Source: Anisus vortex
Lineage: Eukaryota; Mollusca; Gastropoda; Planorbidae
Length of the DNA stretch: 64,000 nt
Direction: 5' to 3'
NCBI GenBank assembly: GCA_949126835.1
Contig: OX421497.1
Location: 8,131,320 to 8,195,319, forward strand
A model generated the notes under the pieces. It did no database searches. It saw only the letters and a program-made list of their open reading frames with translations, and was not told the origin of the DNA. This document shows, in pieces, positions 1 to 13,000 of the stretch. Position 1 is the first letter of the stretch, and the number at the start of each line of letters is the position of its first letter. The position numbers were made by a program, and so were the translations under genes.

Positions 1-344
1 AATTTGATAGTAAAAGTGAAATGATCATCCGCACCGTAAGCGATCATTGTGGAGCTACATCTAACTCCGTGTAGACACTGCAACTTGGGGCCCGAACTCC
101 GGAGCACATCGCTCCAAAGATGTCCCCCCCCCCCCCACTAAAACACATTCGAAGATGAAACTTCTGTCCATAAAAAAACAGACGACTCAGTAAAATGTAT
201 AGGGGCACAGCGGAAGACCTGAAGAGAACGGATGCAGCCTAAAGATTTGAACGAAGATGCTAATGAATCGAAGCCCATCGCCCAGCCACTGAGCCACCAA
301 TAGCACTGAATTTTAAGGTATCATTGCTTTAATATTTCTTAATG

Positions 345-730
345 CTTAAACTACATAACTCGAAACATGTTTTTTTTTATGTTGCTTTTCTGTTGTGAAA
401 TCGTATATTTCCACATACCATTATGTGTTGCGACACTGATGATGAATATGTTTGTCCACCAGTGTGTCCGGAGGTGGCTGATAAGACCAATTCTTGCCCG
501 GAAGTGTCTGGTGCATATTCGGGCACGGATGCGTGGCTTGATCGCCATTGGGGGAGCGCGGAGTTGATGTCGTTGGATTTTGTGAGGTGTCGCTTAACTG
601 TTGCGACTTTCTGCCTTTTTTTCTTCAAGGGCTTCTGCTGCAGTAAAGGTTATGTTGCGGCAAGCGGATCGGTCCTCGGCCAGACTATCCCAGTTGTTGG
701 GGTCCATTCCAAAAGTTTGATTGCGACACC
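345..730 (-). pseudogene. LINE C-terminal fragment (RTE-like)
   Basis: Minus-strand reading gives GMDPNNWDSLAEDRSACRN near the 5' end and, after a stop, RHFRARIGLISHLRTH: the WxxLAxDRxxWR motif and C-terminal zinc-finger-like end of RTE-like LINE proteins common in invertebrates. Frames are broken. Confidence 0.6.
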
Positions 731-1076
731 ATAGAATATTATCCGTTTTTCAAAATTTAGAAATTGGATTTTTTTTTAAGGTTGAAATTTGAATCTGAAC
801 TCCAGTATTCATGGAAAAGAGCGGGGAAAAAAAAGCGGATATTTCGCTGTCAGATTAAACAAACAACAAAGCGAAAAGTGTAGCTATGAAAACCATTGAT
901 ATTTCTATTTTCAATTTTGTTATAAAACTACTATTTATTTATTTTAAAATAGTTTTTTGGGGTTTCTCGAAAAAAAAGAAATTTTTAGTTTTAGGATTCT
1001 GTGGGCAAAGAAGCTTTGGGGAACATTGTTCTAGATTCTAGATCATCTGATAATTCCCTCCTCTCAAACCACTACT

Positions 1077-1190
1077 TCCAACACACACACACACATATAT
1101 AACAAACACACATACACACACACATACAAACACACACACAGACAAAAACACACAAACAGATATACACATACATACGGACACACAGACACA
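1077..1190. repeat. (CA)n-rich microsatellite
   Basis: An interrupted run of CA dinucleotides with TA and GA interruptions. Confidence 0.9.
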
Positions 1191-1767
1191 CAAACAAAGG
1201 GTCATAGAGCTAGTGAAAATAAAAATGAAATACTTTGAATCTAACTAAGATGTTAATTAGTGTAAAAAATTGAATAGTAATTGCAGAGCCATTATTAGAA
1301 GAAATGTTTACACATAAAAAAGGGAAAAAACTAATGATCATTGAGCTGATATCTGAGTTATCGGAGCTTGATAATTCCACCTTATCTTTAGGTTTTAAAA
1401 CAAGACATTTCGCAATAGCAAATTTTTCTTCTTTTTTTTTTTTGTCAAAAGTAACACAATCTTGGATCTAAAGACAAAGGGAGATGATTAGTTTACAATA
1501 AGCAGGAAGATAATTAGTTTTAAAGAAACAGCATTCTATCAGACTAAAGTCGGAAATTGCCAAACACACAAGACAGAAAAATAGTCTAGTATGAAAAAGG
1601 AAGATTAATAATGATAAAAAAAGAAAGAAAGGTTTTAATAAGTATTTTAAATGATTTATTTTGTTTAAAACATGTTATATTTATGTAACGATTATAAATA
1701 CTTTATATTAACATTTCCCATAAAGACTCGCCACGACCTTTAAACGGGCCATGAAAGCATTATTAAA

Positions 1768-1950
1768 AGTATCCCGTCGGACCAAATCTCCAACGTTCAC
1801 CAGTTTCTCTGGCCACGGAATACTAGGGGATCGTTTCAACAATCCTTACAATGGAATAGTGTGGCCGCTACAACGCCTAACAAAAGCAAACATTACAACC
1901 TCTAATTTACTCAACTAATGCCAGGCACACATCAGATCGAATGGGACATC
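1768..1950 (-). mobile_element. SINE-B fragment, degenerate
   Basis: Reverse orientation. CCCGTCGGACCAAAT, CGTTCACCAG, GGCCACGGAATACTAGGGGAT and AATGCCAGGCACACATCAGA are the complements of the SINE-B landmarks seen at 13262 and 25265. Confidence 0.6.
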
Positions 1951-2411
1951 CAGCATATTCGGAAAAGGGGGGATAAAAATACATTAAAATTTTTTTATGG
2001 AAACGTCAGGAATTGCACCAGAAAGAACCTTAGAATCAAACGCCATATCCGCACGCCACATCCATGTTAGAAGAAGCAATGCATATTAGATATCCTACAT
2101 AATATTTAAATATCGATACTGTATATTTTAGTTAGGAACATACGCCTGCGCGAGAAAAAAAATACACATACAATACATGTAAACACGTAACAAAGACAAC
2201 ACATACAAACAGACAAACAACATAAAAACACATATTCAGACACAGAGAGCACAAAGACACGTGTACATACGAAGACAGAACGCGCATAAAATAATCACAT
2301 ACAAAACGCACACATAAATAGACATACATGGAAACATGTATAATAAATGATTTCATGCGCATATCTTACTTCATGCATCAAAAACACATTCAACAAAACC
2401 AAAAAATATAA

Positions 2412-2650
2412 TAAGATGGACCGCTCGCTCTATTTTTAGAGCTTATATGTTATTTTTTTTCCACGCGCAGCCAATAACGCTAACTCAAATGACTCCCACG
2501 TCTGCCTAAAAGTTTCCACTGTATACAACTTTCGATTTTAATTTTAATTTTCCAATGAGAAAATCATAGCGATTAAATAAAATCGGGTATTCCGAAAAAA
2601 AGTCAATCGAGTCGTCAAATCGCAGAAATATTAAAACAAGCGGTCCATCT
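2412..2650. mobile_element. P-type MITE, copy 1
   Basis: 239 bp with inverted ends TAAGATGGACCGCTCGCTC and AAGCGGTCCATCT. The left and right subterminal parts match the ends of the 48.7-55.5 kb THAP element. A SINE abuts directly on the right. Confidence 0.8.
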
Positions 2651-2912
2651 GTGCCGTGCGGTTAGCTCACCAGACTGTCAACCAAAAAACCACCTGACAC
2701 GTCGCGGGTTCTATCCCCGCCACCGGCAGATCCCTGTCGCCCTACAGGAGTTTTGGGACTAGATGACGTTAATATTGAGTTGTTATCACGAGCGCTGAAC
2801 CGGCAGCAGTGAAACCTCTCACAGATTAATAGTCTTCTAGAGCGCACTGAGCATGCTAAAATAGCATGGATAGAAGCGCTATATAAAAGACCATTATTAT
2901 TATTATTATCTT
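2651..2912 (+). mobile_element. SINE-A, tRNA-derived, copy with (TTA)n tail
   Basis: Has an A-box-like GTGCGGTTAGCTCACC and a B-box-like GGTTCTATCCC, then CCCTGTCGCCCTACAGGAG. The 3' part (GAGCGCACTGAGCATGCT, then GAAGCGCTATATAAAA and TTATTATTATTATTA) matches the end of the LINE at 62116-62230, not that of the other SINE-A copies. Confidence 0.75.
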
Positions 2913-3476
2913 ATAGGGCGTTTGCAATCCCGTGACAAAAAGCACGTGATTTGTGTTTACTTTGAGTAATGGTGTACAATTAAATATGGCCGCTGTATTA
3001 ATAAAGTTTCATATAGGCTCGAGCTTTTTTTAAATGATGTGTTGTGTTTTAAGTCTTATTAAGATTTAAGCTGTATTATGTATGTTAAATAAAATAGGCT
3101 ATTTTATTATTATCATAGACATAGATCATAGACGATGTGAGCCTAATAGTGACTTGACTAGATAGCCTATTCACCAACAATATCACTTGACATCGTAGCC
3201 TAGCCTACGAAACATTAAAAGTGTAGGCCTATAAAGTGTAAATAGGTCTAGCCGGCCCTAGCCTAATCACATTAATCAATTAATCTACAGTACTACTATT
3301 TACCTCATTATTTTTTAGTAGGATAGCCAATATTCAGATGTGAATTTTGCATGATAAAGAAGTACTTCACTTTCACCATGTTACGTTTGTACCTCAAGTG
3401 AGTTCTATATTTACACAAATACGTCACTAAATTTACACAAAAAAACTTAAGCTCCGCCTACTGAGAACGCTCTATT
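2912..3476. mobile_element. Inverted-repeat element, copy 1
   Basis: Starts TATAGGGCGTTTGCAATC and ends GAGAACGCTCTATTA. Shares long stretches with 53630-54184, such as AATAAAGTTTCATATAGGCT and ATTCAGATGTGAATTT. Non-coding MITE-like DNA transposon of unknown superfamily. Confidence 0.65.
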
Positions 3477-4009
3477 AAAGTCTTTGGGGAAATAGAAAAA
3501 CACCATAAAAAAAATACAACACAAAAAATTGTCAGAGCTGATCTGAAAACAATAAAGTTGTCTCGTTTCCTATTTCTGTTTAAATTTATCTCTATTGTTT
3601 AAAAATCCATATCTAATTGAATATATTACTTCTCTTTGTTCAATGGCTTTAAAGTTTGAATCATTAGGAATTCTAACCGTCAGATCTTTGCTAAACTTTG
3701 CAATAGAGTTTTTTTTTTGTTATTGTTTTTGTCTATGTTACCTTTTTTATAAGAGTGGCTGGGAATATGAGGAAGTTGAGGCATAAAGAAGGATGTAAGA
3801 AAAAAAGGGAGAAAATAAGAAAAACTGAACAGTGGAGAGGTTGAAAATAAAGGAAGAAAAAGTTAGAGAAAATAAGATTTTGTGCACGGAATTTGTTGCA
3901 AGAACAAGTGAGAAAAAAACAAAACCATTTTGAAAAGTCCGTTTCAAAATGCACAATTTGAGTCTATTTTACTTGTCTTATAGATCGAATCACGGGCATC
4001 CCTTTCTCT

Positions 4010-4395
4010 TAACTCGTACTGTCTGTCTGCTTGTCTGCTTGCAAAACTTTGCATCGATTTTTCGACCACTTCCCGTCGTCCAATTGAGCTGAAACTTGGG
4101 CAGCAGACTTGTGGCGACTAACAATACATTCTTTCAAATTTTCAGTTTAAAAAACTTAATTATACTATAATTATGATTTTTTTTTTTAATTTAACAAACA
4201 CTTTATAGATAAATGGTGTATGGTTTGGTTTGACGTTGAAAATTTCGGTCCAACTTTTATGTGTTTTTGGGGGCCAAAGCTAGAAAAAACAAGGATGCGC
4301 AAAATTTTAGTGTGAAAATTCATAAGGTATGATATCACTAATATTTATTTTAAGCTATCAAAATATAAATTAAATATAAACTTAGTTTACATAGA
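4010..4395. repeat. Interspersed repeat, pair with 17300-17790
   Basis: Shared stretches include AACTCGTACTGTCTGTCT, TTGCATCGATTTTTCGACCA, CACTTCCCGTCGTCCAAT and GGGCCAAAGCTAGAAAAAA, in the same order in both places. No coding content recognised. Confidence 0.7.
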
Positions 4396-4407
4396 AAGAT
4401 AGTGTAG

Positions 4408-4585
4408 CCGGCTGGTCCAGCGGTTAGTTCACGGGACTGTCAACCAAATACCAACGGACAGGTCGCGGGTTCTAGCCCTGCCACCGACGGATCCCTGTCG
4501 CCCTGCAGGAGTTTTGGGCCTAGTGGACGTAATAATCTTCTATCTAGAAGGAACGTCTGTAAACTTATAAGATGTAAGATAATAA
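4408..4585 (+). mobile_element. SINE-A copy
   Basis: tRNA-like head AGCCGGCTGGTCCAGCGG with B-box GGTTCTAGCCC. Tail ATAATCTTCTATCTAGAAGG, AACGTCTGTAAACTTATAAG, ending in a TAAGAT-like repeat. Confidence 0.8.
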
Positions 4586-5339
4586 AAACATTGTTTTTAT
4601 GGGTTAGTTTTTACAGCTTATATTACGTCGATCTTCGCTTGTGATGTCTAATGAATGGTTCACTCTGCTGCATTTGGATTGGGGGAGAAAGGGAGGGGGA
4701 GGAAGGGAGAGGAAGGTTCCAAGTGTGTATTATAATAAATGCGAGTATACGTTTGTGTACCCCAAATATGGCATCGAACCCAAAACATCAATATATAATA
4801 TCTCAGGGATTGAATAAAATTACAGAACATTTCGAAAGTGGGACATCCGGTCTAAAAGAAGAATAGAGAGACGATTTCTTCTTTTGTGCGGAATGAAATT
4901 GGAGGTCTTTCTAATGGCGACCTACTGACATACATTGCAGGCCAGGAACAGGTTTTTTTTTTAAACGCATTGATTTTGTTGTTGCTTTTTTTTCTCACTA
5001 GAAAATCTACTCTTTTTTTTGTGTGTGTTTCCTCACACTGGCACGATTTAATTGTTTTTCTTACTTTCCACGTCTGGCCCCAAAAACATGACTCTAAAGT
5101 CGAATGTTAAAATTGAAACAATGCACGCTGAGCTGCTGGTTGTACAGTGGTTCTTACACTGTTCTCCACGAGGGGGGCACCCCCCTGTTTGGAATCACTT
5201 TTTTTCCCCGCGGTTCTTTTCCAGCCCTATGATCAGTTTGGTCCGAATGGTAATTTACTTCTCTTCCAAAAGGTGAAAATCAAAATGTCACGTCGAACGT
5301 GCATATCATGCCAGACATCGAAAGGTAGTACCTCTACCT

Positions 5340-5470
5340 TAGAACCACATATTATACCGGTGGTCGAATACCTTTTGATAATAGTGTGGCAAAGTAAGAT
5401 TTCTAATTCATTCGGCGAGCCAACAGCCTAATAGTCAACCTGATCCACCATTCAGTTTCTTGTAGAAGAG
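5340..5470. mobile_element. hAT MITE fragment
   Basis: Contains CTTTTGATAATAGTGTGGCA, TTCTAATTCATTCGGCG and AGCCAACAGCCTA, parallel to the MITE at 27022-27227. Confidence 0.6.
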
Positions 5471-5643
5471 GCTTGAATTAACGTTTTTGACTCCAATAAT
5501 TCACTTCACTAAATCCATTCAAATGCAACACTTACTGGTGACTTACCGGCCAGATATTAAGATGATGAATTGAGCTTAAAATTCGTTGAAAAAATACCAT
5601 GTCAGTCTTTCTATTGTAGCCTACTAGTAAGATGATCTATGAC

Positions 5644-5806
5644 GACTTATCTAATGATTTGTGCGTAGGATAGACACTATTCAGATGTGAATTTGGCATG
5701 ATAAAGAAGTACTTCACCATTTTTGTAGACCGATTGGCTTCTATTTACACAAATACGTCACTAAAAAACCTAAGCCACGCCCATTGCGAACGCTCTATAT
5801 ATTAAA
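5644..5806. mobile_element. Inverted-repeat element, right-end fragment
   Basis: Matches the right part of the 2912 and 53630 copies: ATTCAGATGTGAATTTGGCA to GCGAACGCTCTA. A LINE tail fragment (ACGCTCCTTCTATACAGAAG) follows at about 5809. Confidence 0.6.
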
Positions 5807-6588
5807 GGACGCTCCTTCTATACAGAAGATTATTGCGCCTTTGCCTATCCATGGTGTGAGTGTAGTCTTGCGTAGTGTTTAAATAATAGATATGTAAATA
5901 TCTATAAAACCAAACTTTAACAAACACATGATATAAAAATCATTTTCATTAACAATAAATAAAACAGAACAAAGGTCTGTGAAAAAATGTTCAACTCTTT
6001 TTGAAATTTAATACCGGTACATGAAATAAATAAAAATAAATTAAATGATGCAGACATGGCGTAAATACAGAATTGCAGTTTTCTTGCCACTGCTAGTAAG
6101 AATAAAAAAAAACGATGGAATTATTTTGTCTAACTAATTAATGTAGGATGCCTGTATTATCCATAATTTGTTTTTTAATTTGTTTTTTTTTTGTTGTTGT
6201 TGTATGTGCACTTACGGCAAGTTCGTTGTGCAAACCAAGCACGCAATGTGAATAAAAAAATTCTATCCAGTCAGAATGATTCAAATATCTTTATTCAATT
6301 TACTTTTTTTTTTTAATGTTTAGACTTTATTAGATGCAATTATTTTTAAGTAATTTGTTGAAAAAATTTGTATTTTATATGCAGTTATAGACACTGTGAA
6401 ACCAAAAAAATTCAACCGGAGCAAAACAAAACGTCAAAACCCAAATAAAAAAGGAAAAAAAAATAATAAAAAAATTAGAATATGTTGAACTTTCAGAAAT
6501 TGATATCTCTGATTTCTTTTTATTACTATTTGTTTTTATTTATTAAAAATCTAATTGCATTTAATTCAACAAAAAAAGAAAAAAAAAG

Positions 6589-6840
6589 TCGAGTTAGCTG
6601 GCGTGCCGAAGGTCCTGGGTTCGAATCCTGTTGAAGGCTAGGATTTGTCCCCGGGTCTTGATGGCGTCCCTGAGTCTAACCCAGCTCTGACGAGTACTTG
6701 ACCTTAATTGCGTTAAAGTAAAAGGAGGCTGAGCATCGTGCTGGCCACACAATCACATAATATGCCGTTGCCACAGAAACTGGTGAAACTCTGCCTCACC
6801 GGCCCTATGGATCAATTTGCTCCGACGGAATACTTTATTT
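6589..6840 (+). mobile_element. SINE-B copy
   Basis: B-box GGTTCGAATCCTG, then ACCCAGCTCTGACGAGTAC, GTGCTGGCCACACAATCAC, ATATGCCGTTGCC and CGGCCCTATGGATCAATTT, ending in TACTTTATTTTA. It lies in the 3' flank of gene A. Confidence 0.75.
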
Positions 6841-6955
6841 TAACAAAACAAAAACAAAATACTAAAACTACATTATTTGGTATTGAAATACAAACTTTTT
6901 ATTTACTGTTAATCTTTTTTTTTTTTAAGTTACAGTTACAAGAACAAATAAATCT

Positions 6956-6992
6956 ATGTGTTTGTGTGTGTGTGTGTGTGGTTGTTGTTGAT
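6956..6992. repeat. (GT)n microsatellite
   Basis: A short run of GT followed by GTT repeats, just downstream of the gene A poly(A) signal. Confidence 0.85.
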
Positions 6993-7093
6993 GGGTGTAT
7001 GTTCTATCACAACGATCAGGTTAGACTAATTACCAATAACTTTAGAGGAAAGAAAAAAAAAGAACAGAATCACCAGCTAAGTAGACGGGACTT

Positions 7094-10000
7094 TTAGAAC
7101 GCTGAGCCTTTGGTGGTGAACGGAGAGGACGTCATGAAAATACCGGAAAGCCCAACAAGGCCAACAACTCCAACCCTGAGCGACGTCAAAAGATCATCCA
7201 GGCTGAAAGTTGTAAATAATAACAAAAAAGGCAGAATTATTATCGGACATTTCGGAATGAATATTTACATAAATAACAGCTCACGTTTCAATAATTGAAC
7301 TTTACAATTCAGGGGAAATAATCAAGAAAATTCATGTCCAGCTAAGAAGGACATGTGCTTAGTTCCCTTTTTTTTAAAATAAATTTTTAGATTTTTTTTT
7401 ACCGACGGCATATCGGAGTAGACAAAGGTCACATGAATTAAATTACACAAGAGAAAGATGTATTACCGTGGGTTGACAAAATGCACACTATTATTTTATA
7501 TTATTAATAATATAATGGCTGTGAGTTGTAATTTTTTTTAAAGATCTTAGATCTGCATGCGAATAGAATACATTATAAAACTTACCCGAAGATATTCCAA
7601 TACATCTCAAATTTGCGATTAACATTTTGGACGCTTTTGTGAGGATCTTCTGGTGTACTGGTAGTCTCTATTCTCCCCACATTTCTGACGCCAACCAGGT
7701 CCGATTTCGCGAGGGCAGTTACCGGAGCCATCCCATGGTTGGTTGCGCTCTTAGCCGGCCCTGTTAGCGCAGAACGGTCGCAGTTTCCAGCAGGTGCATC
7801 AGTGCGCAATTTCGCTTCCGTAAGCCCTTGAGCGCCACTTAACAAGGTTATAGAAGAGTTCGTAAATGGGCTCGTAGTCCCAAAGCTTGGCGAAAGGACG
7901 TCATCAATGCGATTGTCCAATAACGCGCAGGTGAAAGGCGATTTTGAAACGGGCGATTTCATTCCATATGTAGCAGACGCACTGTCGCTCTCCAAATGTT
8001 TTAATGATGGCGAAAGATTAGAAAATGTTTTGTACAATGCTTCATTTGCAATCACAAATATGTTCGAAGAATTCATTGCCCACTGGGTGAATCTATTATT
8101 CAATCTGTCTATTGACATTGTTCTCCTGGCATCACCATCTCTTGCTATTGTTCTCCTTGCATTACTTTCTCTTGCTATTGTTCTCCTTGCATCACTTTCT
8201 CTTGCTATTGTTCTCCTGTCATCACTTTCTCTTGCTATTGTTCTCCTTGCATCACTTTCTCTTGCTATTGTTCTCCTGGCATCACTTTCTCTTGCTATTG
8301 TTCTGGCATCACTTTCTCTAGACATTGTTCTCCTGACATCACCTTCTCTAGACATTGTTCTCCTGACATCAATTTCTTTTGCTATTGTTCTCCTGGCATC
8401 AGCCTCTCTTGCAATTGTTCTCCTTACATCACTTTCTCTTGCTATTGTCCTGGCATCACTTTCTCTAGACATTGTTCTCCTGACATCACCTTCTCTAGAC
8501 ATTGTTCTCCTGACATCAATTTCTTTTGCTATTGTTCTCCTGGCATCAGCCTCTCTTGCTATTGTTCTCCTTATATCACTTTCTCTTGCTATTGTTCTCC
8601 TTACATAACTTTCTCTTGCTATTGTTCTCCTTACATCACTTTCTCTTGCTATTGTTCTCCTTACATCACTTTCTTTTGCTATTGTTCTCCTGGCATCTCT
8701 TTCTTTAGACATTGTTCTCCTGACATAACCTTCTCTAGACATTGTTCTCATGGCATCACTTTCTCTTGTCATTGTTCTCCTGGCATCAGCTTCTCTTGCT
8801 ATTGTTATCCTGGCATCACTTTTTCTGGACATTGTTATCCTGGCATCACTTTCTCTGGACATTGTTCTTCTGGCATCACCATCTCTTGCCATTGTTCTCT
8901 TGGCATCAGCTTTTCTAGACATTGTTTTCCTGGCATCAACCTCTCTTGCTATTGTTCTTCTTGCATCACCTTCTCTAGACATTATTCTTCTGGCTTCACT
9001 TTCTCTGGTCATTGTTCTCCTAGAATCACTTTCTCTGGTCATTGTTCTCCAGGCATCACTTTCTCTGATCATTGTTCTCCTGGCATCAACCTCTCTTGCT
9101 ATTGTTCTTCTGGCATCACCTTCTCTGGTCATTGTTTTTCTGGCATCAACCTCTCTTGCTATTGTTCTTCTTGCATCACCTTCTCTAGACATTATTCTTC
9201 TGGCTTCACTTTCTCTGGTCATTGTTCTCCTAGAATCACTTTCTCTGGTCATTGTTCTCCAGGCATCACTTTCTCTGATCATTGTTTTCCTGGCATCAAC
9301 CTCTCTTGCTATTGTTCTTCTGACATCACTTTCTCTGATCATTGTTTTCCTGGCATCAACCTCTCTTGCTATTGTTCTTCTGGCATCACCTTCTCTAGAC
9401 ATTGCTCTCCTGTCATCACTTTCTCTGTTCATTGTTCTCCTGGCATCAGCCTCTCTTTCTATTGTTCTCCTGGCATCAGCTTCTCTTTCCATTGTTCTCC
9501 TGACATCAGCTTCTCTAGACATTGTTCTCCTGGCATCACCATCTCTTGCTATTGTTCTTCTGGCATCACTTTCTCTGGCTATTGTTCTCCTAGCATCAAT
9601 TTCTCTAGACATTGTTTTCCTGGCATCTTTTTCTCTGGTCATTGTTTTCCAGGCATCACTTTCTCTGGTCATTGTTCTCCTGGCATCAGCCTCTCTTGCT
9701 ATTGTTCTTCTGGCATCACCTTTTCTAGACATTGTTCTTCTGGCATCACTTTCTCTAGACATTGTTCTCTTGGCATCAGCCTCTCTTGCTATTGTTCTCC
9801 TGGCATCAGCTTCTCTTGCTATTATTCTCCTGACATCAGCTTCTCTAGACATTGTTCTCCTGACATCACCATCTCTTGCTATTGTTCTTCTGGCATCACT
9901 TTCTCTGGCTATTGTTCTCCTAGCATCAATTTCTCTAGACATTGTTTTCCTGGCATCTTTTTCTCTAGACATTGTTCTTCTGGCAACACCATCATTTGCA

Positions 10001-13000
10001 ATAGTTCTTCTGTCATCACTTTCTCTGGTCATTGTTCTCCTGTTATCACCATCTCTTGCAATTGCTTTTCTAGCATCACTTTCTCTTGCTATTGTTCTCC
10101 TAGCATCACTTTCTATAGATATTGTTCTTCTGGCATCACTTTCTTTAGACATTGTTCTCCTGGCATCACCATCTCTTGCAATTGTTCTCCTGGCATCACC
10201 ATCTCTTGCAATTGTTCTTCTAGTATCACTTTCTCTTGCTATTGTTCTCCTAGCACCACTTTCACTAGACATTGTTCTCCTGGCATCACCATCTCTTGCA
10301 ATTGTTCTTCTGGCATCACTTTCTCTTGCTTTTGTTCTTCTAGCATCACTTTCTCTAGACATTGTTCTCCTGGCATCACTTTCTCTTGCTATTGTTCTCC
10401 TAGCATCACTTTCTCTAGACATTGTTCTCCTGGCATCACTTTCTCTTGCTATTGTTCTCCTAGCATCACTTTCTCTAGACATTGTTCTTTTGGCATCACT
10501 TTCTCTGGTCATTGTTCTCCTGGCATCACCATCTCTTTCTGTTGCTCTTCTTGCAGCAATTTCTTTTGACTTAGTTCTTATCGGTTCTCTTTTCATCGCA
10601 TTTTTTTCGATGTAATATTTTTCATTTGGGAAAGGTTGAACATTCTCTGAACGCTTTTCCAGTCCGTTTTCCGGTAGGTCAGTCCTGATTCCTTGACCAT
10701 GCAGATTATCGTGTCCGGTATTTAAATTGATCTCAGACAAAACACCACTCTCCTGCATAGTATAAAATAAACGTTATTGATTTGATAAGCGTATTAATTA
10801 CAAATTTAACTTTGTTACTTCTACAATTAGTTATACAGTACTCAGGGCTGGCTCATAGGCAAACTAGGCGGCAGCCTAGAGCGCAAAATTTTGTTTGGGG
10901 CGCAAAATTGAGGATTTTTTTTTATTTGGGGATTTAAAAATATAAACTATATTAAAGTTTAGTGCTTCTGCGCGCTACTAGCCTAGGCAGATGAATTACT
11001 AGGTAATGAAAGGCGAAGGGTATTTTATGGTTAAGTTGTCTTAGAAAATAGGAATGTATGCCCTAACAGTACTTAGTTTGGCAACCGCGCTGTGCGAAGC
11101 AAAGTGCTAAAAGGCAATCCCTCACTTCTCCCGGCCACGCCCTGGATGCGATGCTTCTTCGGAATATCATAGTGAAGTTGACGTAACCGTGACCTTAAAG
11201 TCAGTTCGTGAATCGTAAGGGCGCTGAGTTGTTTGCATTGGCAGTGCAGTTGTTTTTTTTTGTGTGCATTTTCAGACTGTTAATTATGAAAACGAGTACA
11301 TTAAATAAATCCCCTAAGTAGCACAAGATGGTCCAGTCGAATTGATGCACTAACACCTCTGCGCTACCAGTTATCTCATGTTTGTGATGCTTTGGAAGAG
11401 ATTTCTGAAGACAGTTATTGGATCTAGTGGCAGTATTGCAAAGGTAGAAGCACTTGGGCTACTTAAAAATATCTCAGACTTCAAGTTTATTGTTGCACTT
11501 GTCACAAAGCTGAACATTTTGTTTCAAGTAAACATAACTAGTAAGAAAATGACTTGAATCTCTAGAGAGCAGTTAGTCACCTGAAAAAAAAATCGACGAG
11601 TTTTTGGTTACAACTAGAAGTGATTTAGAGTTCAATGGAGTTCTGGTTGATGCTAATGAAGTAGCATAAGAAGTTGCATGGAATAGAACCAGTATTTGAG
11701 AAAGAGAAGGTCCGAATTCAAAAAAAAGAAGAACATGTTTATTACGAATCAACAGATGAATCTGTAAATTTTTGAGGCCACCCCTCAGAAAGTTTCAAGA
11801 TCCACTTTTATGCTGCTGCTTTAGACACAGCTGCTTATGCGGTAAAAGAAAGATTTTCCCAGTTTAATAAAGTATCTGGTGTCTTTGAATTTGTGTACAA
11901 CATTCCTGACCTTAAACGCAAGACTACATCAGAGGTTAAGTCGATGTGCAAAAACTTGGAAAAAGCACTAACAATTGAAAAAGATTAATGTTTGGATGAA
12001 TCTGGCATTGCTGCTGTACGACAGTGTTCTGAACTAAGAGCAATTTCTCATCATGTCCATGACTCAGTATCAAACCCTGAACAAGTCCTAAACTACATTT
12101 ACCGACAGAATCTTGAAAATGGATTTCCTAACATTTTTGTGTAACCCGTCGTATTTTGCTTACGTTGCCACTTTCCGTAGCTTGTGCTGAACGAAGTTTA
12201 TCAAACTAAAGCTAATTAAAACCTATCTGCGTAGTACAATGTGTCAGGAGAGACTTGCGGGTCTGGTGACTATTTCTATTGGAATTGAGATCAAGATAGT
12301 TAGACTCAAAAGCCCTCATATTAGAATTTGCTAAGCAGAAAGCAAGAAAAATACCATTAGGGTTTTAGTCTTTATGAGTATAAATACTGGTAATCAATAT
12401 TAAAAAGTGACTTTTTTACGTGGTTAAAAAAACAATAATCCAAAATCAAGCAATATCAAGTAGTCTTTGTGTATTTTTTAAGTGTTATAAAAACATAAAA
12501 AATATCTATAATTTACCTTTAATTTCCGTTTTTTTATTAAGAGAACTATACGTAATGCAGGTATACATCCCATAATCACATATATTGAATGTAAAACTGT
12601 GTGTTATGTAATTTTTCTAATAATAATTTGGATTTCTAATTATTAATCTATAATGCAAAGCCATTGTTACTTTTCATTCAACTGTTTTGTTTACATTTCA
12701 CAGTCATCAATCAAAGGTTATAAAATAAAATTCTTTGTTGGGCTATAACAATTATTAACAAAAACACATTTTCGAAGTTCCATACCAGGCAGACCTCGCC
12801 GAAGGCACTTTAATAAGGGCGCAGAATTTGTTTTCGCTTAGGACGTCAAAAACCCTAGAGCCCGCCCTGACAGTACTCTATACATTAAATTATTGTAACT
12901 GTTAGAAAAAAATAATTCTACCACTTTCGCCAGTTTAGAAAGTTCTGACCAATCTAGGTGCTAAGTATAAAAAGGTGTTACCTTGACCTTGATGCTGTGC

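Noticed and set aside
423..734. Plus-strand 103-residue open frame with several Cys
   Set aside because: The opposite strand encodes LINE C-terminal motifs, so this is antisense noise.
2651..2730. tRNA gene (A-box and B-box-like sequences here and at other SINE heads)
   Set aside because: No cloverleaf with paired acceptor stem; the heads recur with the same SINE bodies.
7110..7298. Plus-strand open frame rich in Pro/Thr (PESPTRPTTPTLSD)
   Set aside because: It lies opposite gene A exon 3, which has a better acceptor and joins exon 2 in phase.
8750..10615. 621-residue plus-strand open frame of LASLSLDIVL-type repeats
   Set aside because: It is the antisense of the gene A repeat; a 30-bp unit keeps antisense frames open. 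It is broken by stops in the 8.6-8.75 kb part, while the minus frame is open throughout and has splice sites and unique flanks.
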